A stretch of 64,000 nt of DNA, taken from contig NZ_BLXZ01000003.1 of the NCBI RefSeq assembly GCF_014193675.1, forward strand, positions 186,001-250,000, written 5' to 3'. A program made the translations under genes and the position numbers. Below are positions 1 through 7,250 of the stretch, one piece after another (within the stretch, counting starts at the first letter, position 1; each line of letters begins with the position of its first letter). This DNA is from Geomonas limicola (GTDB lineage Bacteria; Desulfobacterota; Desulfuromonadia; Geobacterales; Geobacteraceae). The notes below the pieces were generated by a model. The model was not told the DNA's origin. It made no database searches and saw only the letters and a list, made by a program, of their open reading frames with translations.

Positions 1-84
1 GAAACTCATCAAGCTGTCATAACAGAGTGAAGATGCTGCCTGTATCAGGCTTCAGGGAAACACTCAACCCGTAGGGGGCGACAT

Positions 85-1554
85 ATGACACAGTTTCAAA
101 ACACAAATGTGGTACCGACCGGTATTCCGGGTCTTGACGAGACCCTTCGGGGAGGGTTGAGGGCGGGCAAGATGTACCTCGTCTCCGGCGCTCCCGGTAC
201 GGGAAAAACGACCTTTTCCTTGCAGTTCATGGCCGGAGGCATCGGCAAGGGTGAGCGGTGCCTCTACATTTCCGTTACCGGCGGAGACAGCGATGTCGCC
301 GATATGGCGGAAGCCTCCGGCATCTTCCTCGACCCCGCGCTTTTCACCGCGTATGCCGTCGAGATCTCGGACGAAGTGATGGAGGGGCCCGAGCAGAGGG
401 TCTTCCACTCTGCCGAGATGGAGCCCTCGGGAGCGATGAAAGACCTGCTCGCTGAGGTTCAGCGGGTGAAACCCCAGCGTCTCGTCATCGATTCCCTCTC
501 GGACCTGCGGCTGCTCTCCGAGGACCTGGTAAGTTTTCGTCGTTTTATCCTCGCCATCCGCCGGGAGTTCCGCAATGACGAATGCACGGTGCTGCTCACC
601 AACAACATAGGGCAGAGCGAACTCGACACTCACATGGAGACCATCTGCCATGGGGTCATACGTCTGGAGCAGGCGGCCGTTGGCTACGGCCCGGTACGCC
701 GCAGACTGCTGGTTCTGAAGATGAGGGGGAAGAACTATCGGAGCGGTTGGCACGACTTCACCATCGGCAGCGAGGGAATCAGGATATTCCCCACCCTGAC
801 CGTCGACCCGCTGCGCTCGCAGAAGTCCCAAAGAGAGGTGCTCCCCACGGGAAATGCACAACTGGACCTTCTTTTCGGAGGAGGAATCGACCGCGGCACT
901 ACGACTGCGATCGTAGGTGCTTCCGGTACCGGCAAGACGACCATGGCGAACCTGTGCCTCAATACCGGGGCCCAAAGGGGCGAGTCTGCGGTGGTGTATC
1001 TCTTCGAGGAGACCGAGGATTCCTTCAAGGAACGGGCCTCGGGACTGGGGATGCCGATTGACGACTTCGTCGAGCAGGGCCTCATCACGCTGCACCAGAT
1101 CGATGTGGCGGAGTTCTCCTCGGGAGAATTCTGCGGCATGCTGCTCAAGGAGGTGGAGGAGCTTGGTGCCACCACCATCGTCATAGACACGCTGAGCGGC
1201 TACGTCCAGGCCATGGCCGACGAGCGATCGGTCTACACCCAGCTGCACCAGCTTTTGATGTACCTGGCACACAAAAAGGTCACCACGTTCCTCATCATGG
1301 AACAGCACGGCGTGTTCGGCAGCGAAAGGGGTGAGATCGGCAACATGAGTTACCTTGCCGACTCCATTTTGCTCTTACGTTACTTCGAGCACAAGGGAGA
1401 GATCAGGAGGGCCATTTCCGTGCTGAAACGGCGCAGGGGACCGCACGAGCTCACCATCAGGGAATTCTCCCTGTCCGACAAGGGGATCGACATTGGCAAG
1501 CCTCTGACAAAGATGCAAGGGGTCCTGACGGGAGTACCGACGCTTGAAAACTAG
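85..1554 (+). CDS. Double-domain KaiC-like (RAD55 family) ATPase
   Basis: 489 aa with two consecutive RecA-fold KaiC modules. The first has a Walker A motif (GAPGTGKTT) near residues 35-43, the second (GASGTGKTT) near 278-286. Both modules open with the family's 'PTGxxxLDxxxGGG' pattern. ATG 85 is preceded by a G-rich Shine-Dalgarno (GTAGGGGG). The next gene, a histidine kinase, starts 11 bases before this stop, so the two are probably translationally coupled. KaiC-like proteins outside cyanobacteria usually act as signalling ATPases next to histidine kinases. No kaiA or kaiB is visible, so a circadian role should not be assumed. Family call is firm; the cellular role is inferred from the neighbour. 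Confidence 0.9.
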   Translation: MTQFQNTNVVPTGIPGLDETLRGGLRAGKMYLVSGAPGTGKTTFSLQFMAGGIGKGERCLYISVTGGDSDVADMAEASGIFLDPALFTAYAVEISDEVMEGPEQRVFHSAEMEPSGAMKDLLAEVQRVKPQRLVIDSLSDLRLLSEDLVSFRRFILAIRREFRNDECTVLLTNNIGQSELDTHMETICHGVIRLEQAAVGYGPVRRRLLVLKMRGKNYRSGWHDFTIGSEGIRIFPTLTVDPLRSQKSQREVLPTGNAQLDLLFGGGIDRGTTTAIVGASGTGKTTMANLCLNTGAQRGESAVVYLFEETEDSFKERASGLGMPIDDFVEQGLITLHQIDVAEFSSGEFCGMLLKEVEELGATTIVIDTLSGYVQAMADERSVYTQLHQLLMYLAHKKVTTFLIMEQHGVFGSERGEIGNMSYLADSILLLRYFEHKGEIRRAISVLKRRRGPHELTIREFSLSDKGIDIGKPLTKMQGVLTGVPTLEN

Positions 1555-3484
1555 CAGCGGAGAGCTCTGCGCCGACGAGAGGGTGATCGTACTCCTTAAG
1601 CAGAGACGGGATGCCGCCTCCATTCCCAAGGTCCTGGGGGAAGTAGGCGTACACGCGCTTTTGTGCGCCACTCTGGAAGAAGTTTGCGCCGAGGTGGCAA
1701 AGGGAATAGGAGCGCTGATCATCGGAGATGACCTCATCTCCCACTCCTCGATTGGCTGTCTGCGCGATACCCTGGCCCGCCAGCCCGCCTGGTCGGAGCT
1801 CCCCATCATGGTGCTTTTGCGCCCCGGCCCGGAGAGCAGCAGATTGCAGAACACCCTGCTGCTGCCCGGGGATGTGACCCTGATCGAGCGTCCTGTGCGG
1901 GTGAACACCCTTGTGGCGCATGTTCAGGCCGCGTTGCGCGGCAGACGTCGACAGTATCTGGTGCGAGACCAGATGCTGGAACTCGAGCGCTCCGAGAGAC
2001 GCTACCGCACCCTCTTCAATTCCATCGACGAGGCTTTTTGCATCATCGAGGTGATTTCCGACAAGGACGGCAAGGCGCTCGACTACCGGTTCCTCGAGAC
2101 GAACCCGGCTTTCGTTAAGCACACGGGACTGTCGCAGGCCCAAGGAAAGGCCATGCGCCAACTCGTCCCGGAGCACGAGGAGTTCTGGTTCGAGACCTAC
2201 GGCGCGATTGTCCGGACCGGCGAGCCGGTCCGTTTCTACAACCGGGCGCGACAACTGGACCGCTGGCTCGACGTCTATGCCTTTCGTTATGGAGAACCGC
2301 AGGAATGCCAGGTGGCAGTTCTCTTCAGGGACATCACCGAACGAAGAGAGGCCGAAGAGGCACTGCGCCGATCGGAAAAAAAGTTCGCGACCATCTTCCA
2401 TTGCGCCCCCGCGCTGGTCGCCATAACGACGCTGAAAGAGGGACGCATCGCCGATATCAACGACACCGCGCTCGGATTCTTGGGGTATCGGCGCGAAGAG
2501 GTGGTAGGCCGGACGACGCTCCAGATAGGTCTGTGGGAAAGTACCCAGGAGCGGGAGCGGATGGTACAGGCCATCGAGGACCGGGGACGGATCCACGATC
2601 TGGAGGTGAGCTTCAGGGGAAAGACGGGGGAAAGCTACACCGGTCTATTTTCCGGCGAGTTCATCGACATCGACCAAGACAGGTACCTGCTGTCAATGGT
2701 CAAGGACATAACCGAGCGCAAGCGTTCTGAACTGGAGATCGAGCGGCTCAACACCGACCTGGCGGCGCAGGTCGAGGAGCTGAAGGAGGCGAACCTGGAG
2801 TTGGAGGCCTTCAACCGGATGGTTTCCCATGACCTGAGGCAGCCGTTGAATTCCATAGGGCTTTCCATCCAGACTGTGGAGATTATCTGCAGCGACAAGC
2901 TCGACGAGGAATGCCAGAGGTACCTCCAGTCCATCTTCAAGAAGATCCTGGTGATGAACCAGCTCATCGACACGCTGCTTAGGTTCTCCGGGTCGACACG
3001 GGTCGAACTGCGGCGAGGACCGGTCGACGTCAGCGAACTGGCACGGGGCGTCGCGGCGGAGGTAAGAGAAAACGAAACCGAGGCACGCCGCGCCCGGTTC
3101 GACATCGCGGAGGGGCTGACGGCAAACGCGGATAAAAGCCTTTTGAAGACCGTTTTGCAGAACCTCATTGGCAATGCCTGGAAATACACGAGCATGCGCG
3201 ACGAGGCGATCATTGAGGTCGGCGCAAGGGAGTTGGAGGGACAACCGGCATTCTACGTCCGGGACAATGGAAAGGGTTTCGACATGGAGGATGCCGAGGA
3301 GATCTTTGCTCCATTCAAACGGCTCCCCGGGGCTGACGGCTTCAAGGGGTTCGGGGTCGGCCTGGCCACGGTAGAACGGATCATCCGGCGCCATGGGGGG
3401 CGGGTATGGGCAGAAGCCCAAACGGACCGGGGGGCAACCTTCTATTTCACCCTGCCGGTGCAGGGTGGTGGCGAGGTGCGTTGA
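1544..3484 (+). CDS. PAS-domain sensor histidine kinase with N-terminal receiver-like domain
   Basis: 646 aa from a TTG start that overlaps the KaiC-like gene by 11 bases. Residues 10-130 look like a response-regulator receiver fold. The usual acidic pair of strand 1 is absent (VIVLLKQ), so it is probably a degenerate receiver. Two PAS domains follow (about 150-270 and 275-400), the second ending in a typical PAC 'DITERK' junction. The HisKA H-box carries the phospho-acceptor His about residue 429 (SHDLRQPL). The HATPase domain shows the N-box (NLIGNAWKY), DNGKGF and GVGLATV. No membrane segments are obvious, so it is likely cytoplasmic. The input may come from the KaiC-like ATPase (inference). 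Confidence 0.9.
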   Translation: MKTSSGELCADERVIVLLKQRRDAASIPKVLGEVGVHALLCATLEEVCAEVAKGIGALIIGDDLISHSSIGCLRDTLARQPAWSELPIMVLLRPGPESSRLQNTLLLPGDVTLIERPVRVNTLVAHVQAALRGRRRQYLVRDQMLELERSERRYRTLFNSIDEAFCIIEVISDKDGKALDYRFLETNPAFVKHTGLSQAQGKAMRQLVPEHEEFWFETYGAIVRTGEPVRFYNRARQLDRWLDVYAFRYGEPQECQVAVLFRDITERREAEEALRRSEKKFATIFHCAPALVAITTLKEGRIADINDTALGFLGYRREEVVGRTTLQIGLWESTQERERMVQAIEDRGRIHDLEVSFRGKTGESYTGLFSGEFIDIDQDRYLLSMVKDITERKRSELEIERLNTDLAAQVEELKEANLELEAFNRMVSHDLRQPLNSIGLSIQTVEIICSDKLDEECQRYLQSIFKKILVMNQLIDTLLRFSGSTRVELRRGPVDVSELARGVAAEVRENETEARRARFDIAEGLTANADKSLLKTVLQNLIGNAWKYTSMRDEAIIEVGARELEGQPAFYVRDNGKGFDMEDAEEIFAPFKRLPGADGFKGFGVGLATVERIIRRHGGRVWAEAQTDRGATFYFTLPVQGGGEVR

Positions 3485-3529
3485 GGGCGGGATCAGCTGG
3501 GGGGCAGGCAGCGTAACGAGGTAAGAGCC

Positions 3530-4120
3530 ATGAGCACAGCCGCATCACCTGACACCAAGACCACCGACGGCGCGACGGTGGTTATCACTCACCGGTTACG
3601 CGCGAACAAACAAGGTGAATATGAGCGCTGGCTCGAGGAGATCGCTCCACTCTGCCAAGCCTCGACGGGGCACCTGGACTGGAACATCGTGCGCCCCATC
3701 TCCGGTCTTACCGACACCTATACGGTCATCATCCGGTTCGACACCGAAGCGAACTTGCGGAACTGGATGGAATCTCCGACCCGTGCCCGCCTGATTGAAC
3801 AGGTCCGCCCCCTGTTCGTGACCGACGACGATTTTTTTATCAGCAGCGGTTTGGATTTCTGGTTTACGCCCGCGGGGGCGAAGGCCAAGATTCCCGTGCG
3901 GTGGAAACAGTACCTGGTCACCTGGTCGGCGATCTACCCGCTTGCGCTCTTGATACCCATGGTGGTCAACCCACTGCTGCATCGCCTCGGGATCGGAGAC
4001 AACCGTTTTCTGGCGACCTTCGTAGTAACCGGCGTCGTTGTCTTCCTGATGGTGTACCTGGTCATGCCTCGCTACACGAGGCTGGTCCAGCGCTGGCTCT
4101 TTTCGAGGCCGGGTGAATGA
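3530..4120 (+). CDS. ABM-domain protein with C-terminal membrane segments
   Basis: 196 aa. The N-terminal 110 residues resemble the antibiotic-biosynthesis-monooxygenase (ABM) ferredoxin-like fold: 'VVITHRLRANKQGEYERWL' followed by a strand-rich segment with 'YTVIIRFDTEANLRNWMES'. Two hydrophobic helices (about 130-150 and 160-183) follow, giving the layout known from family members annotated as antibiotic biosynthesis monooxygenase. It lies 45 bases after the histidine kinase on the same strand and may be the last gene of that unit. An enzymatic role is not established for such membrane-anchored versions. Confidence 0.75.
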   Translation: MSTAASPDTKTTDGATVVITHRLRANKQGEYERWLEEIAPLCQASTGHLDWNIVRPISGLTDTYTVIIRFDTEANLRNWMESPTRARLIEQVRPLFVTDDDFFISSGLDFWFTPAGAKAKIPVRWKQYLVTWSAIYPLALLIPMVVNPLLHRLGIGDNRFLATFVVTGVVVFLMVYLVMPRYTRLVQRWLFSRPGE

Positions 4121-4238
4121 CAGGCGTAGCTGAAGGGGGCCGGAAGTCCGATAGAGGCGAGAGCAGACGCGCGCCTTCCGCTGCTGAGGCGAACGTCGTC
4201 TGATATGGAGAGAAAAAACAGTTGGTGCTGACGTACCA

Positions 4239-4272
4239 AGGGCCCACAGCAGGATGCTGTGAGCCCTTTTTT
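4239..4272 (+). terminator. Rho-independent terminator
   Basis: Hairpin with arms AAGGGC-CACAGC and GCTGTG-GCCCTT (one mismatch) followed by TTTTTT. It lies downstream of the KaiC/kinase/ABM group and facing the minus-strand gene at 4320-4748. Confidence 0.8.
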
Positions 4273-4319
4273 CATTGGGTATCGGTCGGGCGTGCTACAA
4301 GCTCGCAGTACGGCATCAG

Positions 4320-4748
4320 TTAACCATCCTGATTTTCAGCCTGAGCAGCAGTAGCGTTGTGTGCTTCAATTTCCGCTTTATTCCTGGGGTGGGTCCTTCC
4401 TTCCTTGGCGGTGTCGAACCCCGAGACCAGCAGGATGTCAGGATTGGTAACCGCAACCATCTCCAGGAGGGACGCTATCTGTTCCAGGTAAATGACCAGT
4501 TGCGCCTGAAGCATCTCGCGCTCCGCAATGACGATCCTGCTGCCGTGCATCGATTCGTGAAAAACGTAATCGTGCTTGTCGGCCGCCGCAAAAAACGCGA
4601 TTAGGAGTGCCAGATTCCCACCCCAGACCGAGTCGGGGATCCTGGCCTTGTCAGCCAAGGCTGTCCTCACCCTGCTGATAAACTGGTGGAACTTGGTCGG
4701 CGCCAAGTGTCGATAGTTTCGCATTATCCGATAGACTTGATTCGCCAC
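4320..4748 (-). CDS. Hypothetical protein, 142 aa
   Basis: The likely start is GTG at 4748, seven bases after a strong AAGGAGG. The protein is soluble and helical, with a hydrophobic alanine-rich stretch (about 45-56, ALLIAFFAAADKHD) and a Gln/Ala-rich C-terminal tail. I do not recognise a named domain. It stands alone, converging on the ABM-protein gene with a terminator between them. The clean ribosome-binding site and uninterrupted frame support a real gene; its function is unknown. Confidence 0.65.
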   Translation of the reverse strand: MANQVYRIMRNYRHLAPTKFHQFISRVRTALADKARIPDSVWGGNLALLIAFFAAADKHDYVFHESMHGSRIVIAEREMLQAQLVIYLEQIASLLEMVAVTNPDILLVSGFDTAKEGRTHPRNKAEIEAHNATAAQAENQDG

Positions 4749-4959
4749 GGTACCTCCTTCTTCGCTTAGGGATGGTGGTCAAGGACCAGTTTTAAATTTG
4801 CTTTTTCTAATTATTTACAAGAATACCGATTTATGCAGGCAGCGCAAGCGCCTGCTTTATTTTTTAAAGGCATGACCTCTCCTCTGGAAAGCGCCTCGAT
4901 GCTCCCCCAAGATAACTCCCCTCCCCGCCGTCCCTCCCACCCCGCACTGCGGTCAATGC

Positions 4960-5232
4960 CGTGTGAACCGCGATATACGTCGTGTGAACCGCGATATACG
5001 TCGTGTGAATCGCGATATACGTCGTATGAATCGCGATATACGTCGTGTGAACCGAGATATACGCCGTGTGAACTGCGATCTACACCATGTGAACCGCGAT
5101 ATACTCCGTGTGAATCGCGATATACACCATGTGAACCGCGATATACGCCGTGTGAATCGCGATATACGTCGTATGAACCGCGATGTACGTCGTATGAACC
5201 GCTATATACGTCGTGTGAACCACGACCAACAA
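4960..5232. repeat. 21-bp tandem direct repeat, 12 full units plus one degenerate
   Basis: Twelve head-to-tail copies of a 21-base unit close to CGTGTGAACCGCGATATACGT run from 4960 to 5211. A thirteenth decayed copy ends near 5232. Variation is mainly transitions (GAACC/GAATC, CGTGTG/CGTATG/CATGTG). Because 21 is a multiple of three, several frames stay open as 7-residue repeats: CEPRYTS or VNRDIRR on the plus strand, HTTYIAV on the minus strand. None of these frames has a convincing ribosome-binding site, so I treat the array as DNA repeat rather than gene. 21 bp is two helical turns, so each unit presents the same face. Confidence 0.9.
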
Positions 5233-5334
5233 GTCGTTAGTCTCGCAACAGGCTGATTTCCCTAAGACCGCACCACACACTCGCCACAGCAGCCCCCCGC
5301 CCTACCCCGCGGGTTGCCGCCAGGAAAGCAAAGT

Positions 5335-5348
5335 ACTACCATGGTAGT
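5335..5348. promoter_or_regulatory. Perfect 14-bp palindrome before the 5364 gene
   Basis: ACTACCATGGTAGT is a perfect palindrome three bases upstream of the CGGAGG ribosome-binding site of the gene at 5364. The position suits an operator or a leader hairpin. No regulator is identified. Confidence 0.4.
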
Positions 5349-5363
5349 TGCGGAGGTGGTTAT

Positions 5364-5927
5364 ATGGACAATACGACACTTATTATCATTGCAGTTCTCA
5401 TCGTGGCCGTTCTGGTAGGAGTCGGAGTGTACTTCGCGCTCCGGCAGCGTCGCAGCGAAGGGCTGCGCAGGCGCTTCGGCCCTGAGTACGATCGGGCAGT
5501 GGATGAAACCGGCAACCGCGAAAAAGCCGAAACGGTATTGGAACAGCGCAGAAGACGCATCGAACGCCTGAACATCCGTCCGCTTACCCGCAGGGACTCG
5601 GCACGGTACAGCGACGAGTGGCACGCTATCCAGACACGCTTCGTCGATGATCCGGCAGGCGCGATTACCGAGGCTGACCGGTTGGTGGGTGAGGTAATGT
5701 CTGCGCGTGGTTACCCGGTGACCGATTTCAACCAACGAACGGCGGATATCTCGGTGGACCACCCCCGGGTGGTGGAGAACTACCGGGCGGCCCACGCAAT
5801 CGCACAGCGTCATGCCCAGGGGCAGGCCAACACTGAGGACCTGCGCCAGGCGATGATCCATTACCGTGCCCTGTTCATGGACCTGATCGGTGATTCACCC
5901 ACGACCCACATGCCGCACGCTGCCTGA
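5364..5927 (+). CDS. Hypothetical membrane-anchored protein, paralogue of the next gene
   Basis: 187 aa, with a strong N-terminal membrane anchor (residues 6-26, IIIAVLIVAVLVGVGVYFAL) followed by an Arg-rich, mostly helical domain expected in the cytoplasm. ATG 5364 follows CGGAGG. The C-terminal part shares spaced motifs with the next protein: 'W-x2-[IV]Q-x2-FVD[DE]P-x4-[IV]-x2-AD-x-LV' and '[NS]TEDLR-x-A-x3-YR-x2-F'. The two genes are 52 bases apart on the same strand. I recognise no functional domain. The pair looks like a membrane-bound and a soluble version of one family. Confidence 0.75.
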   Translation: MDNTTLIIIAVLIVAVLVGVGVYFALRQRRSEGLRRRFGPEYDRAVDETGNREKAETVLEQRRRRIERLNIRPLTRRDSARYSDEWHAIQTRFVDDPAGAITEADRLVGEVMSARGYPVTDFNQRTADISVDHPRVVENYRAAHAIAQRHAQGQANTEDLRQAMIHYRALFMDLIGDSPTTHMPHAA

Positions 5928-5979
5928 ATTCGACAGCGTGGCGGATTGGCGCTGGTCTAAGACCAAGGAGAATCCATCT

Positions 5980-6393
5980 ATGATCGACTTTGACGAAAGA
6001 GAGAGAAGTGAAACCGGAGGACTGAGCACGGCGGACCTGGCCACTGCGGGTAAACGTCCTAAAGAAGAGATACAGAATGTCCCGGTCGTGGCGGCGAATG
6101 CAGGGAGCGAGGATCGCGACGAGAACGAGCCCCTCTTGTCCCTGGACGAGGCGGCGAGCCTGAGGCGCAAGTGGGACGAGGTCCAGGGAGGGTTTGTCGA
6201 CGAGCCGCGGCGCTCCGTGCAGCAGGCCGATGCGCTGGTGGCGGCGGAGATGAAGCGGTTGGCCGAGATGTTCGCCGACGAGCGGGCCAAGCTCGAGGCC
6301 CAGTGGGACCGGGGCGACAGCGTCTCGACCGAAGACCTGAGGGTGGCGCTGCGGCGCTACCGCACCTTCTTCAACCGGCTCTTGTCCATCTGA
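5980..6393 (+). CDS. Hypothetical soluble paralogue of the preceding gene
   Basis: 137 aa. I chose ATG 5980 because AAGGAG sits ten bases upstream; an in-frame ATG at 5890 would overlap the preceding gene. The first 65 residues are charged and probably disordered. Residues 66-137 carry the same motif series as the preceding protein (FVDEP, AD-x-LV, STEDLR, YR-x2-F) without the membrane anchor. A terminator follows 30 bases after the stop, so these two genes probably form one transcript. Function unknown. Confidence 0.75.
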   Translation: MIDFDERERSETGGLSTADLATAGKRPKEEIQNVPVVAANAGSEDRDENEPLLSLDEAASLRRKWDEVQGGFVDEPRRSVQQADALVAAEMKRLAEMFADERAKLEAQWDRGDSVSTEDLRVALRRYRTFFNRLLSI

Positions 6394-6422
6394 TGCGCAA
6401 ACAATACTGGCGTACCACTATG

Positions 6423-6450
6423 AAAAGCCTCCACCCCGGAGGCTTTTTTT
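6423..6450 (+). terminator. Rho-independent terminator
   Basis: AAAGCCTCC / GGAGGCTTT hairpin followed by TTTTTT, ending the 5364-6393 pair. Confidence 0.85.
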
Positions 6451-6691
6451 GTACTGGACAGGACGTTCTTCCTGCCCCGCCTCCTGATCTGTTGGGAGGC
6501 GGTTACTGCAGATCGTCCCCCCGATGTCGCCGGGTGTTTTAGAATCCTGGATGGATCTGAACATCAGTGTGCAGGTTCCGAACATTCCTGACAAAACCGC
6601 AGAGGCTAACATACCGTAGGCATTGAACTTACGTGTGGCACGGTTTTGGCTGACACGATGGCATCGGTACTAAACTCAAAGGAGGGATATT

Positions 6692-6790
6692 ATGATCATC
6701 GGAACCTTACTCTTTGTCTTGGTGGTAATGTCTGCCGTAGCTATCACTTGCCAGGCCCTTGCCTTCAGCAAAACGGAAAACAAACGCTAG
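6692..6790 (+). CDS. Small single-span membrane protein, 32 aa
   Basis: An ATG six bases after a strong AAAGGAGGG opens a 32-codon frame. It encodes one hydrophobic segment (residues 2-19, IIGTLLFVLVVMSAVAIT) and a short basic tail (KTENKR). No known family is recognised. The ribosome-binding site, the membrane-helix composition and a terminator about 200 bases downstream support a small real protein. It stands between the 5.4-6.4 kb pair and the giant kinase. Confidence 0.55.
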   Translation: MIIGTLLFVLVVMSAVAITCQALAFSKTENKR

Positions 6791-7250
6791 ACCATCGCTC
6801 CCTTGCCTGATTACTCCTGCCCCCTTGGACCTAAGGGGGCAGAGTCATCAGGGCCAATCCGCCATCCCAAGGGCCACCTCCCCTCTCCCAGACATCCAGC
6901 TATTCCTGGATTCTCGGGGCGCCCTCCCGCGTTTTTTTTCAACCGGCTTCTTGCCCATCTGAGCAAAACAGCGCTCAAGTACTCAATAAGGAAAAGCCTC
7001 CGTTACGGAGGCTTTATTTTTTTAATAGATGCCTGGAGGAGGCCCTCCCCTCTTTAACACTCGCCAGCACCGGAGGGCTTTTCGGTAAACGAGGCCGTTT
7101 CGAATACCGCGGCAAAGCCCCTGGTCGCCTGCCCCCATTGGGCGAAGGCGGCCTCGGCGGGGAAATTTATTGTATTTTTATATTGAATATGCTTTAACAG
7201 TTCCGCCTTTCAAATGGAGCGGTGGCAGTACCGGTTTGGCAAGGTGCACG
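6791..7250. other. Intergenic spacer with terminator
   Basis: 460 bases without a supported gene. Apart from the terminator at 6992-7022 I see only C-rich sequence and an AT-rich stretch (about 7160-7200) that could hold the promoter of the kinase at 7251. Confidence 0.5.
6992..7022 (+). terminator. Rho-independent terminator
   Basis: AAAGCCTCC-GTTAC-GGAGGCTTT followed by ATTTTTTT. Its stem is the same as that of the terminator at 6423-6450. Confidence 0.85.

Noticed and set aside
85..3484. Circadian clock locus
   Set aside because: No kaiA or kaiB is present, and KaiC-like proteins are widespread in signalling.
4960..5232. CRISPR array
   Set aside because: The 21-bp units are directly adjacent without spacers and no cas genes are present.
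4833..5256. Protein genes with CEPRYTS or VNRDIRR repeats
   Set aside because: Open frames follow trivially from a 21-bp repeat and no start signal is convincing.
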